From Tachypleus tridentatus (taxonomy: Eukaryota; Arthropoda; Merostomata; Xiphosura; Limulidae), in NCBI RefSeq assembly GCF_004210375.1, contig NC_134834.1, positions 163,141,290 through 163,205,289 on the forward strand: DNA of 64,000 nt. Direction: 5' to 3'. The notes beneath the pieces were generated by a model, which worked only from the letters and a program-made list of their open reading frames with translations, did not search any database and had not been told where the DNA came from. The position numbers were made by a program, and so were the translations under genes. This document shows positions 11,397 through 23,690 of the stretch, one piece after another. Within the stretch, counting starts at the first letter, position 1, and each line of letters begins with the position of its first letter.

Positions 11397-12832
11397 TCTG
11401 TCATAGGTTTCACAGTACGTAAATTATCTGAAATACATTTATGAATATGCATACCAAACCATTAGTGACATCATCTAAATTATGGGCAAGGTTTAATGCC
11501 AAAGGACGTTTGATATTTCACGAGAATAAAAAAACTCTAAGAAAACTCGTAAATTCAGAAAGTAAGCTTAATTTGATCCATGTGGAGGGAAGACATTATC
11601 TCAATAGGTTAGGCTAAATGAAATTAATGTGCACACTTTTAATCACTCTAACAATGAAAGCTGATGAAAACCACGATTCATGAAATAATTAAACAAGTAT
11701 ATTGTTATATATGATTAACAAATGCCAACTTAAAGCATATAAGCATCTGAACCAAAATGTTCGTCGTAAACCCAAGTTCGAAGTGAATCACGTTTTTTTA
11801 GAAAAAGTAGGGAGGTCCGGGCATTTGCCACTGGAAAAGTTCTTACAATTGGTACAGCAGTTTATATCTATTTTGACGCAGTGAGTCAAATTATAAATTA
11901 TAATGGAAAGAGAGAAAAGAAACAAAAACAAAACATAACCACAAGCGATATGAATTTGAAAATAAGTAGAATAATGACTAGTTCATAAGACTTTCCTTTT
12001 TTATTTATTATCTTAGTAGAATTATTAAATTTGCTAGAATTATTACTTCCACCTACTAATGTTTTTTTGTTTTTTTTCAGGTTCTATATCTGCATACACG
12101 GAGTCATTATTCTGAACTGTTGGTGGACTGTTGGTGTACTGGAGATCTCTCCATTCACCCTCTTCCCAATTTCCAGCTTAAGGAAAGACTTTTCCATTAC
12201 CGATTGTAGGCACACAGGCAGCAAGAAATAATTCCTGTTCTAACGATTTTTAGGACATCTGAATTCAGTGATGGAAAAAAACTAACTGAAAAGGGAAAGC
12301 TTTCAAGGAAATGAGACATTTGGTGCAGCATACGTTAATAAAAGTGATATCAGTATATTGGACTTTTAAGTGACTGTTCTTTGATTAGACTTTAGCTCTA
12401 TACGCTCTAGTCTTAATGTGATCAATGTTTTTCTATACGCTCTAGCCTTCATGTGACCAATGCCACTTTGGAGCCATCTGGTGTTCTGCTTTCGTCACTA
12501 TCGCTAATTAAAGCAATGAGTTACAGAGACTTTAGCTTCTGAAATATTTTTGTTGTTGTCATTTCTGAGTAAGAGTTCTCTATGTATTCTTTTCCGCATA
12601 ATAAAAAATACTTATTTCAAAGTAATACTGATATAATCGTAACTTTTTACACAAAAAAAGTTCAAACTATTTTGATGCTGCCAGGAAACTTATTCTCATT
12701 CGGTAAAAGGAACTGCATTAGTTTCTTTCGGGTCGACAAAATATCTAGTTATAAAAAATATATATTTTAATTGTATTTCAGATTGAAATGTTATTCGGAA
12801 TCGTTGAAGTAACATATATTAATATGTAATTG
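11397..12832. other. Unique DNA, nothing seen
   Basis: No recognised gene. Open frames at 11702-11884, 12031-12231 and 12582-12770 are short and featureless. A local direct repeat 'tatacgctctag' occurs near 12399 and 12434. Confidence 0.6.
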
Positions 12833-13097
12833 AGGCTCGAGTGTGGCCTTAGGTTAGTGTGTCCGAACAGTGAATTGAAGGATTCATGGTCCGCCACCCG
12901 TTGAATTTGGGGTCGTGGGGGATCTACAAAAATTATTATGGAATTACCATATCTTATTATCAGATCAGACAAATACAACCCAAGATAGACGGTATGTACT
13001 GTTGGCCTTTCCACTAATCTGTTGCATCTACATTACGAAGGTTATGCGTAGATAACTCATGTTTAGATTTGTGTAAAATCTAAAAAAAAAAAAAAAA
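12833..13097 (+). mobile_element. SINE-D (different head, A-like tail)
   Basis: The head 'aggctcgagtgtggcc', 'ggttagtgtgtccgaa' and 'cagtgaattgaagg' looks tRNA-derived but is unlike A, B or C. The 3' part 'cgtagataactcatgtttag' followed by 'atttgtgtaaaatct' and a poly(A) run resembles the SINE-A tail. A related copy is at 45848. Body diverged, no TSD found. Confidence 0.5.
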
Positions 13098-13419
13098 CTG
13101 TATATCTATAGACACAAAGAGGGGGTCTATGAGGTTTTATCTTTGTAAATTTTTATTACTAACTTTTGGAAAAGTATTTTGTCATAATAAAAACTGACAA
13201 TTGTGTTAGTTTAAGAAATATTCTGTTCCCTGAACTCAGATTTCCGACTTTCAATGGATGATTAGGTCTTTTCGGTAGATGTACTGTTCATTCATAAAAC
13301 AGATAACGTGCCATTTTTTTTCTGCAGTTGTAGCTGCTGGCACGCTCACAAAAGAATGTTTAAGTTCGAATGAGCGAAACATGCCGAATAAAAATTTTCA
13401 TTAAAACTGTTCTAATACA

Positions 13420-14165
13420 CAAAGCAACTGACGTACGATAGCATACTCCACTGTATATAACTAGTGAAAACTTGGTGATATTCCACATTTCGTGCAACAA
13501 CACAATACCATATACAGGAAATTAAGTGAACGAACCTACATAAATAAATAGTATCAATGAAAAGTCTGTGATATCTTATGACTGGCTGATCTAACACGTA
13601 ATGCTACAAACATGTCCAGTTAAAAAAACGAAAGTACGTAGTATATTATAGTACTAATGAGAACTTTGCAATATCCTATAAATCAATACGACACACAACA
13701 CTGTAAACTAAACAAACAAATGTATATATTTTAATACTTTTAAGACATCGGTGATTACCTACAGTGCATGAAGCAGTAAATACCACATGTGGCATTGTAA
13801 ACTAAATAAAGGAACCTACGTTATAGTTTTACGGAGAGCTTTGTAATATTTCATAATTCGCACAAAAAACAAACCATATCACAATACATTAAAAACACAA
13901 ACTTAGTTCTTTTAGCACTATTCAGAATTTTGTGATATCATACAGTCTATGCAACAAACAGTATTTCATGCGTTTGTGTTATCTTATAACAAAGCCACAT
14001 TAGGCTATCTGCTGAGCCCACCGAGGGGAATCGAACCCCTGATTTTAGCGTTGTAAATCCGTAGACATACCGCTGTACTTGCGGGGGGCATATTTCATGC
14101 AGTACTGTAAATCACGGAAGAAGATCTACAGTTATTTATATCATAACAAAACGAAGGTTTTGTAA
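13420..14165. repeat. Degenerate ~93-bp tandem array, split by a SINE-C
   Basis: The motif 'aactttgtgatatcctat' recurs near 13469, 13560, 13661, 13741, 13835 and 13924, with linked motifs 'cactgtaaactaaa' and 'gaacctacgt'. Spacings are 80-101 bp. A SINE-C at 13972-14090 interrupts the last unit. Old and AT-rich. Confidence 0.6.
13972..14090 (-). mobile_element. SINE-C, full length
   Basis: On + it reads from the tail 'gccacattaggctatctgct' to 'gaggggaatcgaacccctg' (B-box complement) and 'cataccgctgtacttgcg'. The TSD 'tatttcatgc' is perfect at 13962-13971 and 14091-14100. Confidence 0.9.
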
Positions 14166-14398
14166 AAAGTATAGCAGATTCCAAATAATTCTTATAATAA
14201 ACATGTAATCTCTATGTACTGCACTTTCTTCTATTAACATCATTTTTTTCATAATGGTATAAGCAACCTTTATCTGTTTGAAAAAAAAAAAAGTTCGGTA
14301 GAGCATTCTTATGAATTTAAGGTTAGGGAGAAAAGAGACTTTTCTCACAAAACAATGGTATTTGTATATCTTTTTTTTTTTTTTTTCACGATTCAGAG

Positions 14399-14585
14399 GC
14401 CCGGCATGGACCAGGTGGTTAAAGCGCTTGTATCGCAATCAGTGAGTTGTAAGTTTGAATGCCCGTCTCAACAACCATGCTTGCCCTTTCAGCCATAGGG
14501 ACGTTATAAGGTGACGATCAATCCCACAATTTTTTGGTTAAAAACTAAGTGTAGTTCTGTGCTTAATTCAAAACAAACAAACAAT
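14399..14585 (+). mobile_element. SINE-A head fused to a B-like tail
   Basis: Starts ggcccggcatgg and keeps the SINE-A head and body to 'gatcaatcccacaat' (to about 14530). It then jumps to 'gtgtagttctgtgcttaatt' and 'caaaacaaacaaac', which match the SINE-B end. Either internal deletion with divergence or a chimeric template would explain this. A T16 run precedes the element. Confidence 0.7.
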
Positions 14586-14669
14586 CTAGCCTAAAACTAA
14601 GTAGCTCCAAGTACATTTACATATCAAGGTCTAAATCTACCACCCAACTACACTAAGTTTTAGGTTAGA

Positions 14670-14790
14670 TTGGTTTAAAGTAAGCACAAAGCTGCACAAT
14701 GGGCTATCTGTGCTCTGCTCACCATGGGTATCGAACCCCGGTGTTTAGCGGTGTGAGTCCGTACAAATACCGGTGTGCCACTAGGGTGCG
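14670..14790 (-). mobile_element. SINE-B, full length
   Basis: 'aagcacaaagctgcacaatg', 'ggtatcgaaccccggtg', 'gtgtgccactagggtgcg'. Perfect TSD 'ttaggttaga' at 14660-14669 and 14791-14800. Confidence 0.9.
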
Positions 14791-14950
14791 TTAGGTTAGA
14801 CAATACTTTATATGGCACTCGACAGAGGAAAATGTCAAAAATGTACAAATCCTTAATGTAAATAATCTTACATATAACGTGTGAACTATTTTATATTTTC
14901 ATCACAGTTTTAAAGCTGGCAGTATTTTTATTAGCTGAATAAATAATTTA

Positions 14951-15207
14951 GTTTGGTTTGGTTTGATTTTTGCCCAAAGCTACACGAGGGCTGTCTGCGC
15001 TAGCCGTCCCTAATTTAGCAGTGTGAGACTAGAGGGAAGGCAGCTAGTCATCATCACCCACTGCCAATTCTTGGGCTACTCTTTCACCAACTAATAATGG
15101 GATTAAGAGTCATATCATAATGCTGCTATGGCTGAAAGGATGAGCACGTTCGGTGCGACAGGGATGTGAAATTGCGACTCACAGATTGAAAGTCGAGAGC
15201 TCTAACT
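14951..15207 (-). mobile_element. SINE-A, near full length
   Basis: Tail 'gcccaaagctacacgagggc', body 'gggaaggcagctagtcatca' and 'gaaaggatgagcacgttcgg', head decayed after 15180. Confidence 0.9.
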
Positions 15208-15982
15208 AGAACAAAACTTAAACGTATGTAAGCTAAACAACCACGTCAAAGACTCCAAGAACAGTTCATAGATACCAGTCTCTAACTTCAAATTAACGAC
15301 CAGAAGGAAAGCAGCCAGCCAGTACTAACGCTAACCTTTAAGGTTTTGTATACTTTTTGAGTGGAATAAAGGGATTTATTATCACTATTATTCCGCAACC
15401 AATGTGAGGAATATGTCCAAGGACATTGTCTGGGAAATTTTAACCTTTTCTTTCTCAGCTAAAATGTTCAGCAGTTACAGGTTGTGACTGAAAAAAAAAA
15501 GCATATTAAGATATATCATTTCTAATCTATTATAGATAGTTCTCGAATAATTTTGTACGAAATTCAATAAATAAACAAACAAATACTAGCAAAGGTATCT
15601 GCGTCACACTGGGCGTTTAATTCATTGGCTGCCAGAGCTTTATGAGAACGAGTTTTACCACTATAGTGAAGAAAATTTTCCACAAAATGTATCACACATT
15701 TTATATTTCTTTATATATATATATATTCTGAAATATTTTCCTTTTCTTGAGCATCGTAACTGACGAACGCCGTAAACAGTTACTGAAACATTAGCAAGGA
15801 AAATAAAAATGGCTTCTGGATTTGCAAAGCATTACTAACGCACGAAGAACGTTTTATGCGACATTGTAACGGGAACCACTAACCCTCTGATCCAGAGACC
15901 AGTACATACATCATTGGATCATACTCGACCCTTATGGTGATTAACATTTGGGAAGTATATATTAATGTATAGTAGGAAGAGA
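15208..15982. other. Unique DNA, nothing seen
   Basis: Only a (TA)n microsatellite near 15712-15726. Confidence 0.6.
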
Positions 15983-16262
15983 GTTTGTTTATTTGTTCTT
16001 TGAATTTTGCACAAAGTTACACCAAGGCTATCTGCGCTAGCTGTCCCTAATTTAGCAGTGTAAAACTAGAGTGAAGGCAACTAGTCATCACCACCCACCG
16101 CCAACTTTTGGGCTACTCTTTTACCAACGAATAATAAGATTGACCGTGACATTATAACTCCCCCACTGCTGGTAGGGCGAGCATGTTTGGTGTGACGGAG
16201 ATTCGAACTCGCGACCCTTAGATTTCGAATCGAGCGCCTAACCACCTGGTCATGCCAGGCCC
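15983..16262 (-). mobile_element. SINE-A, full length
   Basis: Complete from (gttt)n and 'tttgcacaaagttacaccaa' through 'gtgacattataactccccca' to 'cctggtcatgccaggcc'. The B-box complement is gattcgaactc. Confidence 0.9.
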
Positions 16263-16792
16263 AGAAAGAAAGAAAATTGAAATGGTTGTCACACTATTAA
16301 AAGTGTTTAAACTAACGAATTAAGGGGTTTTCGAATCCTCCCTGGATTAAATTCAAAATCCTCTGAAAGTTTCCTGGTGATAAGAAGTTGTGAAGTTGTG
16401 TCGTACGGGCAAGGCAGAACGACAAACAAAAGCCGTTTTATAGCATAGATTATTAAATAAGTCGTATATTGATTTTCTCTAACGCTTGGTAGCAGGAGAC
16501 AAAGTTTCTTTTTATCCTTACGAAGAACATTAGGTTCTGTAGCTTGCAAGTGTTTACCTTCACGTCGCCTTGGTGGGCGTGAAAAAATTAACCTAATAAG
16601 AACGGTACAAAGAAAGAACCACGATAAACAACCTCGTTAGTTTATTTGTTTTTGACACAATGATAAGATATATTAACAGGTTCTTTTTGTATTTACTTAT
16701 TTTATTACGAGTTACAGCTTTAATAGCATGGGTGATTATTTATTAGGGCAGAAACGATGTTTCCATCTTCAATGCTTAAGATCATTCTCTTT
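16263..16792. other. Unique DNA, nothing seen
   Basis: An 80-codon minus frame at 16307-16549 shows no recognisable domain. Confidence 0.6.
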
Positions 16793-17062
16793 GGCCCGGC
16801 ATGCCAGATGGATTAAGGCGTTCGACTCGTAATCTAAGGGTCGCGGGTTCGAATCCCCATCGCACCAAACATGCTCGTCCTTACAGCCGTGGGAGCGTTA
16901 TAATGTACTGGCCAATCCTACTATTCGTTGGTAAAAGAGTAGCCCAAGAGTTGTTGGTGGGTGTTGATGACTAGCTGCCTTCCCTCTAGTCTCACACTGC
17001 TAAATTAGGGACGGCTAGCGCAGATAGCCCTCGAGTAGCTTTGCACGAAATTCAAAAACACA
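16793..17062 (+). mobile_element. SINE-A, full length
   Basis: 'gcccggcatgccagatgg', 'ttcgactcgtaatctaaggg', B-box ggttcgaatcc, full body, tail 'gcagatagccctcgagtagc'. Lies 530 bp from the opposite-strand copy at 15983. Confidence 0.92.
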
Positions 17063-17778
17063 GTACACATAACATGGTACTTGAGAGAGAAGACTGTGGT
17101 AGGAGGTTTGTAATACAATGGAATTGAACTGCTTTCCACGTACGCTAACTTATCACCGGCTATTCGACAGTTATAAAGAGCAATCGTTGAACAGTATACT
17201 TGAATATGTTTTCCCAAGTTTGTTCCCGATGAAAAAAGGTCCATTTTTCAAAATCGTTCGAATTATAGGATCTTGTATGGTTAGTGTTAAATTTATTTAT
17301 TGAATTTACGTGTTTTCCCCAAATCATGTCTGCATTAAGTGTTGATCATTACAGATGATTGGTGGTGGGAATTCGACAGAGTTTTCTGTCTGTGTTAAGT
17401 ATTTGTGTTTATTGTCGAAGTACTGAGTTCATCCTGTATCTATCAATCAAGACATTAACTTCCATTTCAAAATATTTTTCTTGAAGATAAACTCTATTTT
17501 TTTTAATCTAGCTATTCAGATTTTCACCCATGTTTTAAATCAGTTCATGAAACAGTATTATATCTGTTTTCTGTCTTTTTAATTGTTTTCCGTATATCAA
17601 TATGTCGATATATCTATCAACACAGTATTAACCTATTCCAAGTTATTTGTTTTCATTTGGTGTGTCTTTAACTGATATTAGTAGAACATCTGCTGTTATC
17701 AACTCTTTCTTTCATTTGTAATACTTTGATAGTACTATTTATAAAAAAAAAATTGCCTTAGACAGTTTATCAAAAGCT
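17063..17778. other. Unique DNA, nothing seen
   Basis: AT-rich, no recognised feature. Confidence 0.6.
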
Positions 17779-17900
17779 CTTGTTGTTTTCAATTAAGCAC
17801 AAAGCTATACAAGGAGCTATCTGTGCTCTGCTCACCACGGGTACCAAAACCCGTTTTTATCGTTCTAAGTTCACAGACATACCGCTGAGCCAATGGGGAC
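17779..17900 (-). mobile_element. SINE-B, full length
   Basis: 'aattaagcacaaagctatac', 'tgctcaccacgggtacc', 'ataccgctgagccaatgggg'. TSD 'ttatcaaaagct' (17767-17778) and 'ttatcaaaaact' (17901-17912), one mismatch. Confidence 0.9.
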
Positions 17901-18007
17901 TTATCAAAAACTGTCATGAATGTGTTTTGAACATTATTAATTAAGTAATAGAGAAATTGGACTCATTCTTCTCTGTTATCTATGGAGAATTCAAATACTG
18001 TAGAGTG

Positions 18008-18280
18008 TTTGTCTGTTTTAATTTCGAGCAAAGCTACAAGAAGGCTATCTGCACTAGCCGTCCCTAATTTAGCAGTGGAACACTAGAGAGAAAGCAGCTA
18101 GTCATCACCACTCACTGCCAACTCTTGAGCTACTATTATACCAACAAATAGTGGGATTGAACGTCACATTATAGCGTCTCTACTGATGAAAGAGCGAACA
18201 TATTTAGTGCGATGGGGATTCGAACCCGCGACTCTCAGATTAGGAGTTGCGCGCATAAACCACCTGGCCATTCCAGGTCT
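18008..18280 (-). mobile_element. SINE-A, full length
   Basis: 'aatttcgagcaaagctacaa', 'ggattcgaacccgcgactct' and 'cacctggccattccaggtc'. Moderately diverged. Confidence 0.9.
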
Positions 18281-18862
18281 ACGGCAGAGTTAGTAGATAA
18301 TAAAAAGTAGGCTTACATAACGTAAAACTATGTAACATGAAAACATTTTCCTACTTACAATGTTCTTCACGACAGTAGCGATACCATTTCATTTGTTTTC
18401 CTGAAAAACGTGCAAAATGTCGAGTTTCTCCATGAAGAAACGATCCACGTACGTTGTATTTGTGGTAATTTCAAGTCGTCTTATAAAAGTAAGCTCCAGT
18501 TAATACCAATTACCTTATATATTATTATTTTAGTATGAAATATCTTTTTTTTTTTTTAGTTCAACAATGTAAATTCAGATATTCAATGTAGAAATAACTA
18601 TACTCACATAATCTAAACCTAGCACGTTGGAAGAGATACCATTCTTAATGTTAATCCTGGGTGGGAATATACAAGGTATATTACCAGTATACTCCATTTA
18701 CCAGAAGTAATATAGTTACTTTAGACAACAAAGATTTAAACTTTGTCATTTTCAGAGTGTGTACCTTCTGTGTTATTTCTTTATTGGTTGAGTGTGCCCA
18801 GTCGAATAATTCATTGTGATAAAATAGTATATTTTTAGTTTGCACAGGGAAGACTGGATGCG
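18281..18862. other. Unique DNA, nothing seen
   Basis: No recognised feature apart from a T-run near 18545. Confidence 0.6.
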
Positions 18863-19275
18863 TTGTTTCACGTTTGATGAATCATTGTATTTAACTTGTG
18901 GAGTAGCTTAAACATCAGTTGTTTTACTTTTGATGAATCACTGTAGTTAAATTGTATTTGTGTAGTTTAAACTAAGTACATCAGTATTTTTACTTTTGAT
19001 GAATCATTATAGTTAAATTGTATCTGTGTAGTTTAAACTAAGTACATCAGTATTTTTACTTTTGATGAATCATTATAGTTAAATTGTATCTGTGTAGTTT
19101 AAACTAAGTACATCAGTATTTTTACTTTTGATGAATCCTTATAGTTAAATTGTATCTGTGTAGTTTAAACTAAGTACATCAGTATTTTTACTTTTGATGA
19201 ATCATTATAGTTAAATTGTATATATGTAGTTTAAACTAAGTAGATAGGTTGTTTTACTTTGATGAGCAACTGTGA
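18863..19275. repeat. 66-bp tandem array, about 6 units
   Basis: The unit contains 'tttacttttgatgaatcatt', 'atagttaaattgtatctgtg' and 'tagtttaaactaagtacatc' with an exact 66-bp period (tgtagttt at 18961, 19027 and 19093). The central units are nearly identical and the edge units are diverged and shortened, as expected for expansion from within. Confidence 0.92.
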
Positions 19276-19974
19276 TTTTGTCAACCGATTGTTAGAAGTT
19301 AACATTTAAATTCCCTGTTTTGTTTCTTTTAATTGGTAGTATTTATTTAAAATTACATCCTAGAAACACAACTTGAGTAGTGAATAAATCTCTTTATAAA
19401 AGAAAAATGAATTAAGTTCTCTAAAAACTAAACTTGGATAAATGACTCGCGTTAGTATCAACTAAAAGTCACGAGCTTTTACAAAGAACGATATGAACAG
19501 GTATTATGGCGAATTAACTTGTTTTACCTGAAGTTTCGAGTCTCATTTTATTACTGAAAACATGCACCAAGTGTTATTCGAAAAAAATCCAGCGATGTAT
19601 AGGTTTTACAAAGCTACGAATTAGAAGGACATGCAAGTAACTTTAACTAAGTTTAGTTATTATAAGATAAACAAAAATCAATGTGAACTTAAAAATCTGC
19701 AAATAAAGATCGTAAACAAAGGAAAGAAATAAGGTTGGAGATAGTATAGACATTACTTACTAAAACTACAAGTTTTTATTGTGGTTCCACGCTGTTACCC
19801 AGAATTACATGCGATGGAGTTTAAATAGGGATTTGTAGTTTGAATAAATAATGTTCGCGGTATTCCGGGCTTTGTTTTCTTTTTTGGTCACTAGTTGCAG
19901 GTTTTAAATTTCCAGTTTTCTACTTAACTTGTTTCCTGGGTTTATTTTTATGTTCAACTATAAATAAAGGATTA
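19276..19974. other. Unique DNA, nothing seen
   Basis: No recognised feature. Confidence 0.6.
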
Positions 19975-20100
19975 CTTTTGTTTCGAATTAAGCACAAAGC
20001 TACCCAATGGGCTATTTCTGCTCTGTCCACCACGGGTATTGAAAACCGGTTTCTAACGATGTGAGTCCGCAAACATACCAGTGTGCCACTGGGGGGGGGC
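19975..20100 (-). mobile_element. SINE-B, full length
   Basis: 'cgaattaagcacaaagctac', 'gtccaccacgggtattg', 'ataccagtgtgccactgggg'. TSD 'aaaggatta' at 19966-19974 and 20101-20109. Confidence 0.92.
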
Positions 20101-21072
20101 AAAGGATTATTTGATAATGTAGTTAACTTTATACATTGTAATGATAATAAAAATAGTCATATAATGTTCATCTATTTTTGGCTGGTAATTCTTACTATCA
20201 CCCTGTACTTAAGCTTTTTAAAGAAACACTAGATATTTAAGAGAAAGCTAGCTTCCAGGGGTAATGATAACATCGTTTACCTCAGAACTACGAAGTTTTA
20301 TAGCTTACGTAAAATATAGAAGAAACAAATCGACTTTTCAATACTTCTACAACCTTTGCAGTACTATATTTGGTATTCTAAAAGAGGTTTGGGTGTAATA
20401 TATCAAGCCGTTTTTATTGTAGGCTGGTCAGAGATAATAATAATTATTATTACAAACTGTTCGTTTTGATCAGATTTTCTTTTCATTGTAAGTCTAACGT
20501 GCATGATTTTTGTGCATTTTCATATATGTACAGCCTTAGCAGCTGGTAGTAAGGGTTTTAAAGTGTTGTTTGAAGTGAATATTTAGTGAATATTCGATTA
20601 GACTTTTGTGTAATTCCGTGCGATCTCTATTATGAACCACTATCGTGGGTAAAAGCAAATATTAGGCTGAATATTTTTAAACACAACAAAGAAAGAATAG
20701 ATAAGTATGTTGTTTATATTAGCTAGCTTAGAAAAGGCGTTCACGCCTTAACAACTAGTTTTGTAACAAATGACTTATATAAATATTGTTCCCACTGTTA
20801 CTATATTTGTTGTATCCCAGCCGGCTCTTATTGAACGGAACATCGGCGACGGATATGGCGGGAATAGCGTGGTTGAAATACTATTATACACTTCTTGAAA
20901 AACCCTAATGTACTGTATAAAGAACGTATTGATAAAAGATTATTTGGGTTGAAGTTATCAGTTTCATGTTTTTATTTCTCAGGATAAAAAATAAAAGCTT
21001 TACAAAGAAAGAAAGTTAAAACGTGATTAAAATCACATAAAAAGATCATAGTCGTTCTAATTTTCAACTGAC
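20101..21072. other. Unique DNA, nothing seen
   Basis: No recognised gene or repeat. The stretch near 20820-20870 is less AT-rich but has no identifiable feature. Confidence 0.6.
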
Positions 21073-21275
21073 AGACTAGAGAAAAGGCACGCAACAAACA
21101 TCACTAACCGCTAACTTTTGGGTTACTCTTGTCTGATTGATAGGGGATTGCGATGGTCACTTTTATAAGCACATGCATAGTTCAAAATATGGGTAGTGTT
21201 TTGCGGGAAACGGATACGATTAAAACTTCCTTAGATTCACGATCCGAGCATATTAACTGCTAAGCAGTACTAGAA
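21073..21275 (-). mobile_element. SINE-A, strongly diverged
   Basis: Retains 'gactagagaaaaggcacgca', 'aaccgctaacttttgggtta' and 'actcttgtctgattgatagg' in SINE-A order, with head remnants to about 21270. Confidence 0.5.
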
Positions 21276-23159
21276 AGGAAAATTACTGTCTGTTACTACT
21301 GAAGTTGAGTCTGGTTCTAATTGTATGTAGATATACACAAAAGCATCATACAGTAAAACATATCGTAAGTAATGATATACATAGTTATTAAAGACCAAGA
21401 AAGTAATGTTTTGAAGTATTTTAAACAGTAAAGAGAAATAGCAGAAAGAAGGCGAGGAAAGAGATTTAGGCTTAGAGAGAATTCAAGATGCAAATCACAA
21501 CTAACAACAACAACAACAAAGAAGAGATGGAAAATGAAATAATAATGTTAAAAGATTTATAAACAGAACTAGAAGATTCTACTCTAAATCGACATTTGTT
21601 TCATCTATTCAGCCTGTAATCAAGGTATTCAAGTATCTAAGATAGTTGTTAGCATACGAAGCAATGCTGATTTGACGTCATTCTCCTTATTTGTTTTTAA
21701 TTTGTTTAAGTCGAAATTCTAGATTACTTAAATCCTAAATAACTATTATGGGATTCATATATACCAGAATTTACCTCTTCATAAAGAATTTCACACCAGT
21801 TAATAATCCGCTTTTGATCTATAAAACCATAGAATAAAAACGTGTGGAATAGTTATTAGAAGCACAACATGTCAGACTCTAGAAATAATAATTATCGTGA
21901 GAGATAAAAACGTAATTAAAATGACAAATTTATGAAAAGTAGTTTCACTAAAGATCACTCAGAGAGAGAGAGAGAACGAAAAAATAGTGATTGAAAAGCA
22001 TAGTCAGATGACACCAAGACCTCACAGTACTGGGCTGGGTAAGTAGAGGTTCTGTTTTACCGTTTTTTGTTCTTTTTATGCGCCTGATTTTGTACTAATG
22101 CACAATAGGACAACATCTAAAGTGTAAAAGCTACTCTAATTGACTCAGGTGTTTCGGACATCAAGAAGAAAGAGCAAATGTTGGATAGTCAAGAATCTAA
22201 AACTACAGAGTGTAACCATGACAACCATGTTCTTCATGTGAGGGAGAGCTAAAGCTGATGTCTTTACTAATGGAGAAAAGTGATCAAATCATATGAAAAG
22301 TAGAGCTTCAGTCAGGTTGTGTTCACAGTTGAGATCGGGTCAGAGAGTATACAATAATCTCGGTGTTAGACTGGTTGTTTTTTTTCGTGTGTTTATCAAT
22401 AAACAATTATGTAGTAAATTTCTAACTGACCGAAAACCATTGTAGGAAAACAAAGTGGCATGTTATATACTTTCAAATAAAGAACTTATTTTTTTCCAAA
22501 TTTGTGAAATATAACTTACGACCATAAGTGGTAACAGTGAGAAATTTCACGAACGCTTCTTATACAAGCTAAGTAAGGGATCGGTATTTAGGCAAAAAAT
22601 ATTACTTTCATTTATTTCAGTTTACAAAAAAAAAACTCGAAATTTTGTACATTAGTGCGATTTCTGTCACACACATCATGTTCACAAAAACACAACAAAC
22701 GAATTTAATTTCAGGAACTGGGTGTAAAAAATATCTAAATGTAACTGTTTTGTACTTAAAACACGAAGTCAAATATCACTGTGATGATAAATACAATTTA
22801 GTATAGTTAAGAGTATTTCAACAGATGCATTTTTATATTAGATTTTTAAGAACAGTACGTTTCAGCTTCACAGAGTCAATGATATTTTATTGCTTATATA
22901 ATAGTATTAAACAAAAGGTATAAACTATTAATAATAGAGCGTAATGTAGATGGTGTCACTAAAACTACTCTGCTAAGCCACTGTAAAAAATACACAATTA
23001 ACTGTACGCTTAAAACGTGGGTTGTTCTTTATCGTCATGGTTCATAAAACGTAAGAATGTTTGACATTATTGTGAATCTACGTTTATCTCCTGAGGTTGG
23101 CTGTTTTTTTTTAGTATCTCTTTCATTTTAATCGGTCAGACAATTGTGATCGCACAGGC
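21276..23159. other. Unique DNA, nothing seen
   Basis: No recognised gene. An (AG)7 run lies at 21961-21974. Confidence 0.6.
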
Positions 23160-23690
23160 ACAAGCTCTCATTATAAAAGGATAAAGCTAAACCTTCAAAA
23201 ATTGTGTAGATCATTAAGTTTTATGTTCTAGAAACCAGACGACTTAATTCTTCTGGAGGAAATCTTTGTCGGTAGATGAATGTCTAAGTTAAGTTTTACT
23301 TGTTTGCCAACATAAAACTTAACTCCTCTAAAAAAAATCTTTGGCAGCAAAAGGATAAACGTAGGCCTCCGACACTTGGCTAGATCCTTAGATTAAGTTC
23401 TATTTGTTAATTATTTTTGGTAGTAAAAAGATAAGGCTAAGCTTTTCAAAAACAGCTAAATCTTTAGGTTTCACTTGATAGGAATCAAACAATTTAACCC
23501 TTCTAAGAGAAATCTTTGCTAGTAAAAGGATAAAGCTAAGCCTTTGACATTTTTTGGGTTAGGTTCCGCTTGTTAGCCAACAAACAACTTAACTCTTCCA
23601 AGAAGAATCTATGACACTGAAATAATAAAATTGTCTCTCTGATAAGCTGTGTATCCTTTAATTTATACTTGTTATACGTCAGAATATTTT
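23160..23690. repeat. Degenerate ~100-bp tandem array, about 5 units
   Basis: The unit has 'agtaaaaggataaagctaag', 'tagatccttaggttaagtt' and 'aacttaactcttctaagaga' followed by 'aatctttg'. The anchor 'aaaaggataaa' or a variant starts near 23176, 23349, 23425 and 23526. The second unit is partly deleted. Confidence 0.7.
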
